Assembly (NCBI RefSeq): GCF_900167945.1
Contig: NZ_FUZA01000002.1
Location: 1,240,001-1,304,000, forward strand
Direction: 5' to 3'
Source: Dyadobacter psychrophilus
GTDB taxonomy: Bacteria > Bacteroidota > Bacteroidia > Cytophagales > Spirosomataceae
DNA: 64,000 nt
Part shown: positions 8,475 to 17,550 of the stretch, piece by piece
Layout of the letters: every line of letters starts with the position of its first letter
Numbering within the stretch: position 1 is the first letter of the stretch
Position numbers and translations under genes: made by a program
The notes under the pieces: model-generated
Told to the model about the DNA's origin: nothing
The model's database searches: none
Seen by the model: only the letters and a program-made list of their open reading frames with translations

Positions 8475-9377
8475 CTAATTTTCTTTTGGAAGCATCGGGA
8501 ATAACCTTCTTATTTCTTCCGGGGATGGTTGTTTTCCGTATTCTGTAATTTCGAAGACTTCGACGAATTTGATCTTCTCCGCCTGTTCTTTTCCATACCA
8601 TTTTTCCACAGTCACCTTAATCTCCGGTGTGATAGAAGAGCGCTTTTCAGTCGCTGCCATCAGCCAATTTTTTCGCTCTTCAAGACCCTTGGGAACATTA
8701 GCAAGATCCTGGCTTGTCCATGGCAGCCACTCGTAAAATTGGGAGACATGCGCATCCAACGCGTCAACTTTTTTAGTAATGGCGGCTGTGATATCTATGG
8801 CAATGTCGGGACGGAAAGGGTTAGGCCGTTGGAAACGGTCTCTGAAATACAGAAAAACAGGATTTTTAACCAATGGAGGCACACTGCTAAGAATATTGGG
8901 CACGATCACAAGGTAAGATGCGTCCTGAACGACCACGCCTGTATTACGGTGATCGGGGTGATAATCGTTTGTACGGGGTGCGATGACAACATCCGCGTTC
9001 CATTCGCGGATTTTACGAATTACTGCCAGTCTGTTTTCCAAAGTGGGAAAAAGCTCACCGTCATGGTTATCCAGAACGTCGTATTCAATGCCCAGTCGTT
9101 TTGCAACCTCTTTGGTCTCGTTCAGTCTGCGTTTGGCCAGTTCGCCGCCTCCAATATCCTGATGCCCTGCGTCGCCATTGGTAAGGGAAACAAATTTGAC
9201 CTTATGGCCCATAGACGAGTAAATGGATGCCACGCCGCCCGCTCCCAGGTCACAATCGTCCGGATGGGCGCCAAAGACTATAATTTTCAGTGGTGTTTTG
9301 GGAGTTTCTGCTGCGTTTTGGGAAAAGACGTGCGATTGCCACATCACCAGGATAGGCAGAAATAAAATTTTTCTCAT
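8475..9377 (-). CDS. Exported PIG-L / LmbE-family deacetylase
   Basis: 300 residues. Signal peptide 1-19, followed by a PIG-L domain from about residue 30. The zinc site motif A37-H-P-D-D41 is intact, TNGDAGH follows at 66-72, and the second metal-binding histidine is in NDYHPDHRNTG. These enzymes remove N-acetyl groups from GlcNAc-type sugars or similar small amides. Secretion suggests a glycan-derived substrate in the periplasm. The gene stands alone, convergent with nspC. The substrate is not predictable from sequence. Confidence 0.88.
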   Translation of the reverse strand: MRKILFLPILVMWQSHVFSQNAAETPKTPLKIIVFGAHPDDCDLGAGGVASIYSSMGHKVKFVSLTNGDAGHQDIGGGELAKRRLNETKEVAKRLGIEYDVLDNHDGELFPTLENRLAVIRKIREWNADVVIAPRTNDYHPDHRNTGVVVQDASYLVIVPNILSSVPPLVKNPVFLYFRDRFQRPNPFRPDIAIDITAAITKKVDALDAHVSQFYEWLPWTSQDLANVPKGLEERKNWLMAATEKRSSITPEIKVTVEKWYGKEQAEKIKFVEVFEITEYGKQPSPEEIRRLFPMLPKEN

Positions 9378-9460
9378 ATGGTTAAATTGATTTAGGTTGG
9401 GAATGATGCAAAATAGGAATTAAAATTTGTAGTTTTTTTTATAAAAAACTTTGCGCATCT

Positions 9461-9553
9461 TTTGAAGTCAATATCCGTCAGCAGGAAGAGCAAAAAGCGG
9501 ATTTGGAGAAACTGGGACGGGAAAAATTTACGCTGGCTAACCGTCCAGAGTAA
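9461..9553 (+). pseudogene. Possible coding remnant upstream of pyrG
   Basis: An open stretch of 30 codons ending in TAA reads FEVNIRQQEEQKADLEKLG then REKFTLANRPE. Its charged, helix-like composition and codon use look protein-coding. It has no in-frame ATG, GTG or TTG start nearby and is preceded by a T-run. It could be the tail of a deleted gene or a chance ORF. No family is recognised. Confidence 0.25.
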
Positions 9554-9618
9554 CAAGTCTTTAATGATTCTGCGGTAATATTTAAAAAGCCCCCATTAAG
9601 ATTCTTCTAATATTCCTG

Positions 9619-9626
9619 TATCTTTG
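9619..9626 (+). promoter_or_regulatory. -7 box for pyrG
   Basis: TATCTTTG matches TAnnTTTG. It overlaps the in-frame TTG at 9624, so that codon cannot be the start and the ATG at 9660 is preferred. The -33 region has no clear TTG. Confidence 0.45.
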
Positions 9627-9659
9627 TATCCCGTAATCATAGAAAAAAAGCAACGTCTT

Positions 9660-11324
9660 ATGGCTTCCAAAGCACGAAAGACCGCGAAGTACATTTTCGT
9701 TACGGGCGGTGTAACATCTTCACTTGGCAAAGGAATCATTGCCTCTTCATTAGCAAAACTACTGCAAGCCCGAGGGCTTTCTGTTACGATTCAAAAATTT
9801 GATCCATACCTAAATATTGACCCGGGTACAATGAATCCTTACGAGCACGGTGAGTGCTATGTAACGGACGACGGTGCAGAAACGGATCTTGATCTTGGGC
9901 ATTATGAGCGTTTTCTTAATGTTCGCACCTCCCAGGCAAACAATGTTACCACGGGCCGCATTTACCATAATGTCATCACAGCCGAACGTCGGGGCGATTT
10001 TCTTGGGAAAACAGTCCAGGTGGTTCCGCACATTACGGATGAGCTCAAAAGGAACATGCTTCTCCTCGGCCAAACCGGCGATTACGATATTGTCATTACG
10101 GAAATCGGCGGCTGTGTAGGGGACATTGAGTCGCTTCCGTTCCTGGAAGCAGTACGTCAGGTTAAGTTTGAAATGGAAGAGCACGATACACTCGTGATCC
10201 ATTTGACATTGATCCCTTATCTTAATTCAGCGGGAGAGTTGAAAACGAAACCGACACAACACTCAGTGAGAATGTTGCAGGAATCAGGGATTCAGCCGGA
10301 CATTCTCGTTTGCCGCACGGAGCATCCGCTTCCTTACGACATCCGTAAAAAAATCGCGCTTTTCTGTAATGTTCAGGTGAATTCGGTTATTGAGGCAATG
10401 GACGCGGACACCATTTACGCCGTGCCTTTGCTCATGCTGAAAGAAAGGCTCGACCAGCGTGCGCTTTATATGCTCGATATTTACAATGATAAAGACGTTG
10501 ACCTGGATTCCTGGAAAACATTCTTGTCACGCTACAAAAATCCGGTTGATTCCATCCGCATTGGATTGGTAGGGAAATATGTGGAATTACATGATGCTTA
10601 CAAGTCGATCGTTGAATCATTCATTCATGCCGGCGCTGCGAATGAATGCAAGGTGAACATTGAATGGATCCATTCCGAAAGTCTTACCGCCGAAAATGCT
10701 GTTGAAAAACTGGAAAACCTGGACGGCGTGCTGGTAGCACCTGGTTTTGGTGAAAGAGGGATTGAAGGAAAGATCGCCGCGATCCAGTATGTGCGTGAAA
10801 ACAACATTCCTTTCTTCGGGATTTGTTTGGGCATGCAAATGGCCGTTATCGAGTATGCAAGAAACGTGATCGGCTGGGGTGGCGCGCACTCCGTGGAAAT
10901 GGACGTGAACACCGATCATCCCGTGATCCATTTGATGAAAGATCAGAAGGACGTTTCCAACAAAGGAGGGACCATGCGTTTGGGTGCGTATCCTTGCAAG
11001 ATCAAAAAGGATTCCCTGGCAAGCCGGATCTATGGAAAAACCAACATCAGCGAGCGCCATCGTCACCGTTACGAGTTCAACAACAAATATCTCAAAGATT
11101 TTGAAGAAAAAGGGCTGATCGCGACAGGGATCAATCCCGACAACAATCTGGTTGAGATGGTGGAGCTTCCGGGGCACCCATTCTACATTGGCGTGCAGTT
11201 CCACCCGGAGCTGAAAAGCACAGTGATGAACCCGCACCCGATTTTTGTGAACTTCGTGAGTGCAGCACTCGCTTATTCGCTCGAAAAGAGATCCGTTGAT
11301 TCATTGAACACCTCAATCCACTGA
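9660..11324 (+). CDS. pyrG: CTP synthase
   Basis: 554 residues from ATG 9660. The amidoligase domain opens KYIFVTGGVTSSLGKGI, with the ATP-binding P-loop, and continues with the signatures KFDPYLNIDPGTMNP and HGECYVTDDGAETDLDLGHYERF. The C-terminal class I glutamine amidotransferase domain shows the nucleophile cysteine in FFGICLGMQ and the His-Glu pair in GVQFHPE. It aminates UTP to CTP using glutamine nitrogen and ATP in the cytoplasm. Length and motifs are intact. yidC follows 84 bp downstream with its own likely promoter box. Confidence 0.98.
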   Translation: MASKARKTAKYIFVTGGVTSSLGKGIIASSLAKLLQARGLSVTIQKFDPYLNIDPGTMNPYEHGECYVTDDGAETDLDLGHYERFLNVRTSQANNVTTGRIYHNVITAERRGDFLGKTVQVVPHITDELKRNMLLLGQTGDYDIVITEIGGCVGDIESLPFLEAVRQVKFEMEEHDTLVIHLTLIPYLNSAGELKTKPTQHSVRMLQESGIQPDILVCRTEHPLPYDIRKKIALFCNVQVNSVIEAMDADTIYAVPLLMLKERLDQRALYMLDIYNDKDVDLDSWKTFLSRYKNPVDSIRIGLVGKYVELHDAYKSIVESFIHAGAANECKVNIEWIHSESLTAENAVEKLENLDGVLVAPGFGERGIEGKIAAIQYVRENNIPFFGICLGMQMAVIEYARNVIGWGGAHSVEMDVNTDHPVIHLMKDQKDVSNKGGTMRLGAYPCKIKKDSLASRIYGKTNISERHRHRYEFNNKYLKDFEEKGLIATGINPDNNLVEMVELPGHPFYIGVQFHPELKSTVMNPHPIFVNFVSAALAYSLEKRSVDSLNTSIH

Positions 11325-11356
11325 TCACAAAAAAGGCCGATAAGGAAAAAACTTAT

Positions 11357-11364
11357 TACCTTTG
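11357..11364 (+). promoter_or_regulatory. -7 box for yidC
   Basis: TACCTTTG fits TAnnTTTG in the 84-bp gap between pyrG and yidC, 45 bp before the ATG. No well-spaced -33 TTG is seen. Confidence 0.4.
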
Positions 11365-11408
11365 CCGTCCCGTAACGGGTAAACTATTTCAATAATTTTA
11401 AGTAAATA

Positions 11409-13232
11409 ATGGATAAAAATTTTATCATCGGCTTAGTATTAATCATGCTAATGCTGATTGGCTACCAGATCCTGGTTCCGAAACCTGTGGAACCTGCACC
11501 TGTGGAGCAAGTAAAAACAGTTACCTCAAAACCCTCTGTTCAATCACCAACAGCTTCGGATTCAACCAGCTCACTTTCAAATACAGATTCAAATGCGGTT
11601 GCAAAAGTCGCTCCCAAGGACCTGGTAATTGAGACCAACGATACACGTGTTGTTTTCTCAAATAAGGGCGGGATCCTGAAAGAGGTAATGTTGAAAAAAT
11701 ACAAAACCTATGATCAAAAGCCGCTTTATCTGATTGCAGAAAATCATAATAATTTCCGTATCAATTTTCCTACACCAACCGGTGATGTGCATCTGACGGA
11801 TATGTTTTTTACCACAGACGCGCAGGATCAGAAATTGGACGAAAAGGATTCAGTAATAGTCACTTATCGTGCACCGCTGAAAAATAACCAGTTTGTTGAA
11901 CAGACTTATGTGGTAAGAGGGTCAGGTTATGTGATCGATTATGGCATCAAATCGAATGCTACTGGATCCAGTGATAAACTGGTGCAGCTGGACTGGAACA
12001 ATGATCTGCTGCAATTGGAAAATGACATGCACAAAAACCGTGAGGTAGTGACGATCAACTACTATACGGATGAGCTGCAAAGCCTTGCTACAAGCCCTAC
12101 TGCAACCGAGGAGGAGAAAACGGCCGAGCCGGTGAAATGGTTTACGATCAAACATAAATACTTTTTGGCTGGCTTAATTTCAGAGAAACATCCATTCAGT
12201 AACATGTCTATGCGGGCAGACGTTAATCCGGCCGATTCGACCGTGGTGAAAACCATGCACGTTACTGCCGGAATTCCGATGTCGGCGATCCAAAAAGGAG
12301 AGGCGAACTATCAGTTCTTTCTTGGTCCGAATGATTATCACCTCGTAGATAAAGTAAAGGCAGAAAATTTCGATCAGAATGTTTATTTGGGATACGCATT
12401 TTTAAAGCCCATCAACAAGTTTTTCCTGGTTCCACTATTCAACTTCCTGGAAAAATTCGTGAGTAATTACGGTCTTCTGATCATTTTGCTGGTGCTTTTT
12501 GTAAAAACGATCTTAACGCCGCTTACATACAAGTCGTACATCAGCATGGCCAAGATGAAGTTGCTTGCGCCTGAACTGGAACAGATCCGCAGCCAGAACC
12601 CTGATGATATGGCAAAGCAGCAGCAAGATCAGATGAAGCTGTATCAGGAAGTAGGCGTAAGCCCGCTCAGCGGCTGTATTCCCGTGCTGGCGACAATGCC
12701 CATCCTGTTTTCACTCTTCTTCCTCTTTCCCAACTTGATAGAGCTGCGACAGCAATCTTTCCTATGGGCTAGTGACCTTTCCACTTACGACTCATTCATT
12801 AAATTGCCGTTTACCGTTCCTTTCGGTGTAGGAAACCACATCAGCTTGTTTACAGTTTTGATGACTGCTTCCAGCATTGGTTATGCATATTATAACAACC
12901 AGATCACGCCAACCCAGCCGGGTCCGGTGAACATGAAAGTGTTGGGTTATATTATGCCTTTGATGTTCATGTTCGTTCTGAACTCTTTCCCCGCAGGTTT
13001 GACATTCTATTATTTCGTTTCAAACGTCGTGACAATTGCTCAGCAGCTTTTGATCAAACGCTTTGTGAATGAGGACAAGATCCGGAACATTCTGGAAGAG
13101 AACAGAAAGAAAAATGCGAACGGCGAGAAGAAACAAACCAAGTTTCAAAAGTATTTAGAAAAGTCGCTGCAAGCCGCAGAAGAGGCTAAAAAGAAGCAGG
13201 CCGAACTCGAGAAACGTTCGAAAAAGAAATAA
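11409..13232 (+). CDS. yidC: Membrane protein insertase YidC
   Basis: 607 residues, the long Gram-negative form. An N-terminal membrane anchor (residues 5-22) is followed by a Ser/Thr/Pro-rich linker, a large periplasmic beta-domain (about 75-330) and the conserved 60KD_IMP insertase core with five membrane helices (about 345-565). Core signatures include LLIILLVLFVKTILTPLTYK, SPLSGCIPVLATMPI and FPAGLTFYYFVSN. The C-terminal tail is strongly basic, as is usual for ribosome contact. It inserts inner-membrane proteins alone or with SecYEG. A strong terminator follows at 13259. Confidence 0.97.
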   Translation: MDKNFIIGLVLIMLMLIGYQILVPKPVEPAPVEQVKTVTSKPSVQSPTASDSTSSLSNTDSNAVAKVAPKDLVIETNDTRVVFSNKGGILKEVMLKKYKTYDQKPLYLIAENHNNFRINFPTPTGDVHLTDMFFTTDAQDQKLDEKDSVIVTYRAPLKNNQFVEQTYVVRGSGYVIDYGIKSNATGSSDKLVQLDWNNDLLQLENDMHKNREVVTINYYTDELQSLATSPTATEEEKTAEPVKWFTIKHKYFLAGLISEKHPFSNMSMRADVNPADSTVVKTMHVTAGIPMSAIQKGEANYQFFLGPNDYHLVDKVKAENFDQNVYLGYAFLKPINKFFLVPLFNFLEKFVSNYGLLIILLVLFVKTILTPLTYKSYISMAKMKLLAPELEQIRSQNPDDMAKQQQDQMKLYQEVGVSPLSGCIPVLATMPILFSLFFLFPNLIELRQQSFLWASDLSTYDSFIKLPFTVPFGVGNHISLFTVLMTASSIGYAYYNNQITPTQPGPVNMKVLGYIMPLMFMFVLNSFPAGLTFYYFVSNVVTIAQQLLIKRFVNEDKIRNILEENRKKNANGEKKQTKFQKYLEKSLQAAEEAKKKQAELEKRSKKK

Positions 13233-13258
13233 AAGATTTATTATAGCGTAATATATAG

Positions 13259-13294
13259 GGCAATGTTTCCAACCGGAAATATTGCCTGTTTTTT
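13259..13294 (+). terminator. yidC terminator
   Basis: A 12-bp stem with one G-U pair (13259-13270 with 13275-13286) closes on an AACC loop and runs into TGTTTTTTT. It is a textbook intrinsic terminator 26 bp after the yidC stop. Confidence 0.88.
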
Positions 13295-13353
13295 TCTCTT
13301 TAACCGGATTTTGTAATTTGTCCGGCGTTACTCAATTTTCACCCACTGTTCCG

Positions 13354-15066
13354 ATGAAAGTAATTACCATAGTCATCTTCATCCTCGTCGGTTTGAGCGA
13401 TGCAGCCCTTGCCCAAAATATTGCGCAAACGGAAAGCAGATACAAATCAGCGTTGTCGGACTATAAACAAGGACGTTATGCAGCAGCCATGGAGAAGCTG
13501 TCGCCCCTCACGAGCGTAAATGCAAAAACGACATATTCGGCCTATGCACATTACTACTATGCGCTCTCTGCCTATCAATTGAAACGTTATAAGGAAAGCA
13601 AGCAAATGCTATTGCAATTGCAGAGCCGTTATCCCGGGTGGAACCGGATAGGCGATGCGCAGTATCTGCTGGGAGCCATTGCACTGGAAGCAGGGCAGTT
13701 GGATGAAGGTTTGGGGCATTTGGCCAAAATCAAAGATTCCTCACTTGCAAAAGATGTTTTTACGCTGAAACAACATTACTTTGGCGCGATCACAGACCTT
13801 GCCAAACTAAAAGAACTGCAAAAGCAATATGCTAGCGATCGGGACATTGCATTAACATTGGTCCACTTCATTGAAACTTCACCAAGCTCGACACAAACGG
13901 ATTTCCAGATTGCAGATCAGCTGCAGAAGCAATTTAAATTTAGTAAAAAAGAGAAGGTTGCAGTCGCAGAGGAAGCGCCAAAACGAAGCATTCCTAAGTC
14001 GGAGGGCCAGTGGACAAAGGGTTACTATGATGTTTCTGTGCTGCTTCCGTTCCGGTTGGATGAATTCAGTACTGCGAAGCGTCGTTCAAACCAGTTTGCC
14101 TATGACTATTATCTTGGCCTTACCATGGCAAAAGAGCAGCTCGCAGCCGAAGGAATTAATGTAAACCTGTGGGCATACGACGTGGGTGCGGACGCAAAAG
14201 CCGTTCAGCCGATCGTCGACAATAAGAATTTTCAGCAGTCCGATATGGTGATCGGGCCCCTTTATCCCGCCACATTTGAAGTTACCGCGGGCTATTTTGC
14301 CAATGCAAATGCCATTATGCTTAACCCGCTTTCCACCGATGGCAACCTCCTGAAAGCCGGTTCCAATATATACCTTGCGCACCCTTCCATAGCATTTCAA
14401 ATGCAGAGAGCGGCCCAATGGATGAAAACGCAGGCAATCGGCTCCAATAATGCGATCTATTATGGTGGCTCCGCCAAGGATTCGGCCATGGCTTTTTCCT
14501 ATGCCAATGAGTGGAAAAGTAAAGGCGGTAAAGTCTTGGAAATGATCAAAATCCAACCTGGCCGCGAATGGATGGAAACCAACATATCAACATTTGAAAC
14601 AACTAAACCAGCACACATTGCCCTTTTTTCAACCGATGGCAGTGCCGGCTCAATGCTCATGGAAGTGCTCAACGGACGCAAGTTGACAGCAACGCCCGTG
14701 CTCAGCACATCCACCAGTTTCAATGCGCAGCAATCCAGGCTTAACCGATATGCTTCCAGGCTTTACCTGATCGACACGGATCCTGTGGACCGGGAGAAGG
14801 AAAATATTCGCGAGTTTCAGAAAAATTACTGGAACAAAACCAGCACATTCCCTTCTGTTTACTCTTATCAGGGTTATGATCAGCTGCTCTTTTTTGCACG
14901 GATGCTGGCCAAGCACAAGGATAAATTTCAGGACGGCCTCCGTTCAGCCCGACCTGGCGACGAAGAATATCTTCTTTCCGGATTTAATTTTACAAAATCA
15001 AACGAGAATCAGATTACACCTGTTTTGAAATATAATGGCTCCAAATGGATGCCAGTGGACAGGTAA
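13354..15066 (+). CDS. Exported TPR plus periplasmic-binding-fold protein (LpoA-like architecture)
   Basis: The ATG at 13354 starts a signal peptide (MKVITIVIFILVGLSDAALAQ); the TTG extension to 13282 overlaps the yidC terminator. 570 residues. Residues about 25-190 carry TPR-like helices (YKSALSDYKQGRYAAAMEKL and YHYALSAYQLKRYKES-type pairs). From about residue 215 there is a type I periplasmic-binding fold (VSVLLPFRL, DMVIGPLYPATF, MLNPLSTDGNLL). The same order, helical repeats then binding protein, occurs in LpoA, the outer-membrane activator of PBP1A. No lipobox is present, so an orthologous role is only a suggestion. hemL starts 18 bp later, probably in the same transcript. Confidence 0.72.
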   Translation: MKVITIVIFILVGLSDAALAQNIAQTESRYKSALSDYKQGRYAAAMEKLSPLTSVNAKTTYSAYAHYYYALSAYQLKRYKESKQMLLQLQSRYPGWNRIGDAQYLLGAIALEAGQLDEGLGHLAKIKDSSLAKDVFTLKQHYFGAITDLAKLKELQKQYASDRDIALTLVHFIETSPSSTQTDFQIADQLQKQFKFSKKEKVAVAEEAPKRSIPKSEGQWTKGYYDVSVLLPFRLDEFSTAKRRSNQFAYDYYLGLTMAKEQLAAEGINVNLWAYDVGADAKAVQPIVDNKNFQQSDMVIGPLYPATFEVTAGYFANANAIMLNPLSTDGNLLKAGSNIYLAHPSIAFQMQRAAQWMKTQAIGSNNAIYYGGSAKDSAMAFSYANEWKSKGGKVLEMIKIQPGREWMETNISTFETTKPAHIALFSTDGSAGSMLMEVLNGRKLTATPVLSTSTSFNAQQSRLNRYASRLYLIDTDPVDREKENIREFQKNYWNKTSTFPSVYSYQGYDQLLFFARMLAKHKDKFQDGLRSARPGDEEYLLSGFNFTKSNENQITPVLKYNGSKWMPVDR

Positions 15067-15084
15067 CCCAAATTAGCGTATCCA

Positions 15085-16380
15085 ATGAATATTGCAACGA
15101 GTCAGCATCTTTTCGAAAAAGCACAGCATTTTATTCCAGGCGGCGTCAATTCTCCTGTTCGGGCTTTCCGGGCGGTAGGAGGGTCACCGGTTTTTATCAA
15201 ATCGGCCAAAGGGCCTTACGTTTACGATGAGGACGATAATGAATATATAGAACTGATCAATTCCTGGGGGCCAATGATACTGGGACACGCCAATGAATTG
15301 ATCCAAAAGGCTGTTTACGATGCCATTCAGCATTCATTTTCCTTTGGCGCGCCCACGCGCAGGGAAGTGGAAATGGCCGAACTGATCGTTAGCATGGTGC
15401 CATCGATTGAAAAGGTGAGGATGGTTAATTCCGGCACGGAGGCAACTATGTCGGCTATCAGAGTAGCAAGAGGATTCACAGGAAGAGATAAAATCATCAA
15501 GTTTGAAGGTTGCTACCATGGCCACGGCGACAGCTTCTTAATCGCAGCAGGAAGCGGCGCAGTAACATTCGGCACACCAGACAGCCCAGGCGTTACAAAA
15601 GGTGTTGCAAACGATACATTAACCGCGCCGTTCAATGATCTGGAAGCAGTTCAGACACTAGTCAACGCGAATAAAAACGACATTGCAGCATTGATACTGG
15701 AACCTGTAGTCGGTAACATGGGCTGTGTGCTTCCGGCGGAAGGTTTCTTGCAAGGCTTGCGGAAAATTTGTGATGAAGAGGGAATTGTGCTGATCCTGGA
15801 TGAAGTGATGACAGGCTTCCGTTTGGCGAAGGGCGGAGCACAGGAAAGATTCGGAATATCCCCGGATCTAACAACGTTAGGAAAAATAATAGGTGGAGGA
15901 ATGCCCGTAGGGGCGTATGGAGGCAGAGCGGACATTATGAACAAGGTTTCACCGGCCGGCCCGGTTTACCAGGCAGGAACGCTGTCAGGCAACCCGATTG
16001 CTATGTCGGCAGGCCTTACAATGCTGAACTATCTCAACGACCACCCGGAAGTTTATACGCAATTGGAAGCATCTGGCGAAAAACTGGTCAATGGTTTCAA
16101 AGCGTCCATGCAAAAGCTAGGTTTGAATTACACATTAAATCAAATCGGCTCCATGTACACGCTATTCTTTACGGATCAGCCCGTAACTGATTTCCCGTCC
16201 GCAAAATCCTCAGACCTTCCATTGTTCGGCAGATATTTCCACGCAATGCTGGACCGCGGCATTTACATGGGACCATCCCAGTTCGAAAGCATGTTCCTAT
16301 CCACCGCATTGGAAGACAAGCATTTAGACAAAATCATCAAGGCCAACGAAGAATCCCTGAAAGAAATTCTAAGCTTATAA
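15085..16380 (+). CDS. hemL: Glutamate-1-semialdehyde 2,1-aminomutase
   Basis: 431 residues, full length. A class III aminotransferase fold with the PLP lysine K267 in TTLGKIIGGGMPVGAYGG. Other HemL hallmarks are FIPGGVNSPVRAF at 16-28, NSGTEATMSAIRVAR and GCYHGHGDSFL. It converts glutamate-1-semialdehyde to 5-aminolevulinate in the C5 haem pathway. It sits 18 bp after the exported TPR/binding protein, so the two are likely cotranscribed, though no functional link is known. Tandem repeats begin directly after its stop codon. Confidence 0.97.
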   Translation: MNIATSQHLFEKAQHFIPGGVNSPVRAFRAVGGSPVFIKSAKGPYVYDEDDNEYIELINSWGPMILGHANELIQKAVYDAIQHSFSFGAPTRREVEMAELIVSMVPSIEKVRMVNSGTEATMSAIRVARGFTGRDKIIKFEGCYHGHGDSFLIAAGSGAVTFGTPDSPGVTKGVANDTLTAPFNDLEAVQTLVNANKNDIAALILEPVVGNMGCVLPAEGFLQGLRKICDEEGIVLILDEVMTGFRLAKGGAQERFGISPDLTTLGKIIGGGMPVGAYGGRADIMNKVSPAGPVYQAGTLSGNPIAMSAGLTMLNYLNDHPEVYTQLEASGEKLVNGFKASMQKLGLNYTLNQIGSMYTLFFTDQPVTDFPSAKSSDLPLFGRYFHAMLDRGIYMGPSQFESMFLSTALEDKHLDKIIKANEESLKEILSL

Positions 16381-16395
16381 ATGAATGCACTCTCA

Positions 16396-16440
16396 TTCAT
16401 CGCATCGGCGACCGCTCGTTCATCGCATCGGCGACCGCTC
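16396..16440. repeat. Tandem duplication of a 22-bp unit
   Basis: TTCATCGCATCGG followed by CGACCGCTC occurs at 16396-16417 and again, identically, at 16419-16440, separated by one G. It lies in the 115-bp gap between hemL and the glycosyltransferase. Short ORFs over it on both strands are artefacts of the repeat. Confidence 0.9.
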
Positions 16441-16491
16441 ATTCGCTCATTCACTCATTCACTCATTCACTCATTCAAAATTCACTCATTA
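16441..16491. repeat. ATTCACTC octamer microsatellite
   Basis: Octamers run head to tail: ATTCGCTC (16441), ATTCACTC at 16449, 16457 and 16465, a 7-bp ATTCAAA, ATTCACTC at 16480, then ATTA. The array ends five bases before the glycosyltransferase ATG (16496), so it lies in that gene's leader. Slippage here would change leader length but not the reading frame. Confidence 0.9.
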
Positions 16492-16495
16492 AACA

Positions 16496-17506
16496 ATGCG
16501 CCACTACTCCATCATCATCCCTGTCTACAACCGACCCGACGAGTTGCAGGAGTTGCTGGACTGTCTTGTGCAGCAAACGGTTAAGCATTTTGAAGTGATC
16601 ATTGTAGAGGATGGCTCGAAGATTAAGGCTGATGCTGTTGTAAGGTCCTTCGAGCAAAAACTCGACATTAAGTATTTCTTCAAGGAAAACGGAGGCCAGG
16701 GTTTTGCAAGAAATCATGGTTTCGAACGGGCTTCGGGAGATTACTTTATTCTGCTGGATTCCGATGCATTAATTGAGCCAAACTATCTTGCTGTTGTTGA
16801 GCAAAAACTGAACACCGAATACGTTGACCTTTACGGCGGCCCGGATACGGATCATCCATCATTTACACCGATTCAAAAGGCCATAAGTTATTCCATGACA
16901 TCTGTTTTCACGACAGGTGGGATCAGAGGAAAGAAGAATAATATGGGCGGTACATTCCATCCAAGAAGCTTCAATATGGGTCTTTCCAGGCAGGTTTGGG
17001 AGAAAACGGGCGGCTTTCTGACGAGCCGGATGGGGGAGGACATTTTGTTCAGCATTGGTGCGTTACGCCTTGGATTTCGTTCCGCATTGATCCCGGAAGC
17101 TTTTATTTATCACAAGCGCCGCACGCAATTTGTTCCGTTTTTCAGGCAGTTGAAATTCTTCGGAAGAGCAAGGATCAACATTGCCCGCTTCTATCCCGAT
17201 GAGCTGAAACTGGTGCACACATTTCCATTGCTTTTCACATTGGCCGTTTGCAGCATTCCATTCTGGTTCCTGATTTTCGAGCCGTTTTTCTACCTCGGTC
17301 TGATGGGCCTGGGCACTTACATTCTGCTGCTTTTTATCGACGCTTTACAAAAAACAAAGAGTGTCGAAGTGGCGTTTCTGGGAATAGGGGCCGCATTTGT
17401 ACAGCTTTTTGGCTACGGAATCGGCTTTATGGAGGAAGGATGGAAAAGACTCTTCGAAAAAAAGTCGCACCGGGAAACCGGCGCGACTATAGAATATCCT
17501 TCATAA
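16496..17506 (+). CDS. Family 2 glycosyltransferase, membrane anchored
   Basis: 336 residues. GT-A fold beginning YSIIIPVYNRPDELQELL; nucleotide-binding E38-D39 in IIVEDGS; the metal-binding DxD is D88-S-D90 in ILLDSD. A C-terminal hydrophobic region (about 243-290) gives two or three membrane segments, so the active site faces the cytoplasm at the inner membrane. The likely role is in cell-surface polysaccharide or glycolipid synthesis; donor and acceptor are unknown. An octamer repeat array occupies its leader. It ends at a perfect GC-rich palindrome and converges on a methyltransferase. Confidence 0.9.
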   Translation: MRHYSIIIPVYNRPDELQELLDCLVQQTVKHFEVIIVEDGSKIKADAVVRSFEQKLDIKYFFKENGGQGFARNHGFERASGDYFILLDSDALIEPNYLAVVEQKLNTEYVDLYGGPDTDHPSFTPIQKAISYSMTSVFTTGGIRGKKNNMGGTFHPRSFNMGLSRQVWEKTGGFLTSRMGEDILFSIGALRLGFRSALIPEAFIYHKRRTQFVPFFRQLKFFGRARINIARFYPDELKLVHTFPLLFTLAVCSIPFWFLIFEPFFYLGLMGLGTYILLLFIDALQKTKSVEVAFLGIGAAFVQLFGYGIGFMEEGWKRLFEKKSHRETGATIEYPS

Positions 17507-17513
17507 TTATAAA

Positions 17514-17537
17514 TGCCCCGGGCTTAAGCCCGGGGCA
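17514..17537. terminator. Perfect GC-rich palindrome between convergent genes
   Basis: TGCCCCGGGC (17514-17523), TTAA, GCCCGGGGCA (17528-17537). It lies between stops at 17506 (+) and 17551 (-). The U-run is poor on both sides, so termination is likely but less certain than elsewhere; it may also be a dispersed palindromic element. Confidence 0.65.
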
Positions 17538-17550
17538 AAGGTTTAACAGA

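Noticed and set aside
8529..9365. 278-residue ORF on the plus strand
   Set aside because: Lies wholly antisense to the PIG-L gene, which has intact catalytic motifs; the ORF has no recognisable domain.
10617..11237. 206-residue ORF on the minus strand
   Set aside because: Mirror of the glutaminase domain of pyrG.
16381..16584. Small ORF starting directly after hemL
   Set aside because: Its residues come from the tandem repeats and then run into the glycosyltransferase gene in another frame.
17514..17537. Restriction-modification or attachment site at the GC palindrome
   Set aside because: No integrase, methylase or target-site duplication nearby; position between convergent stops is explained by termination.
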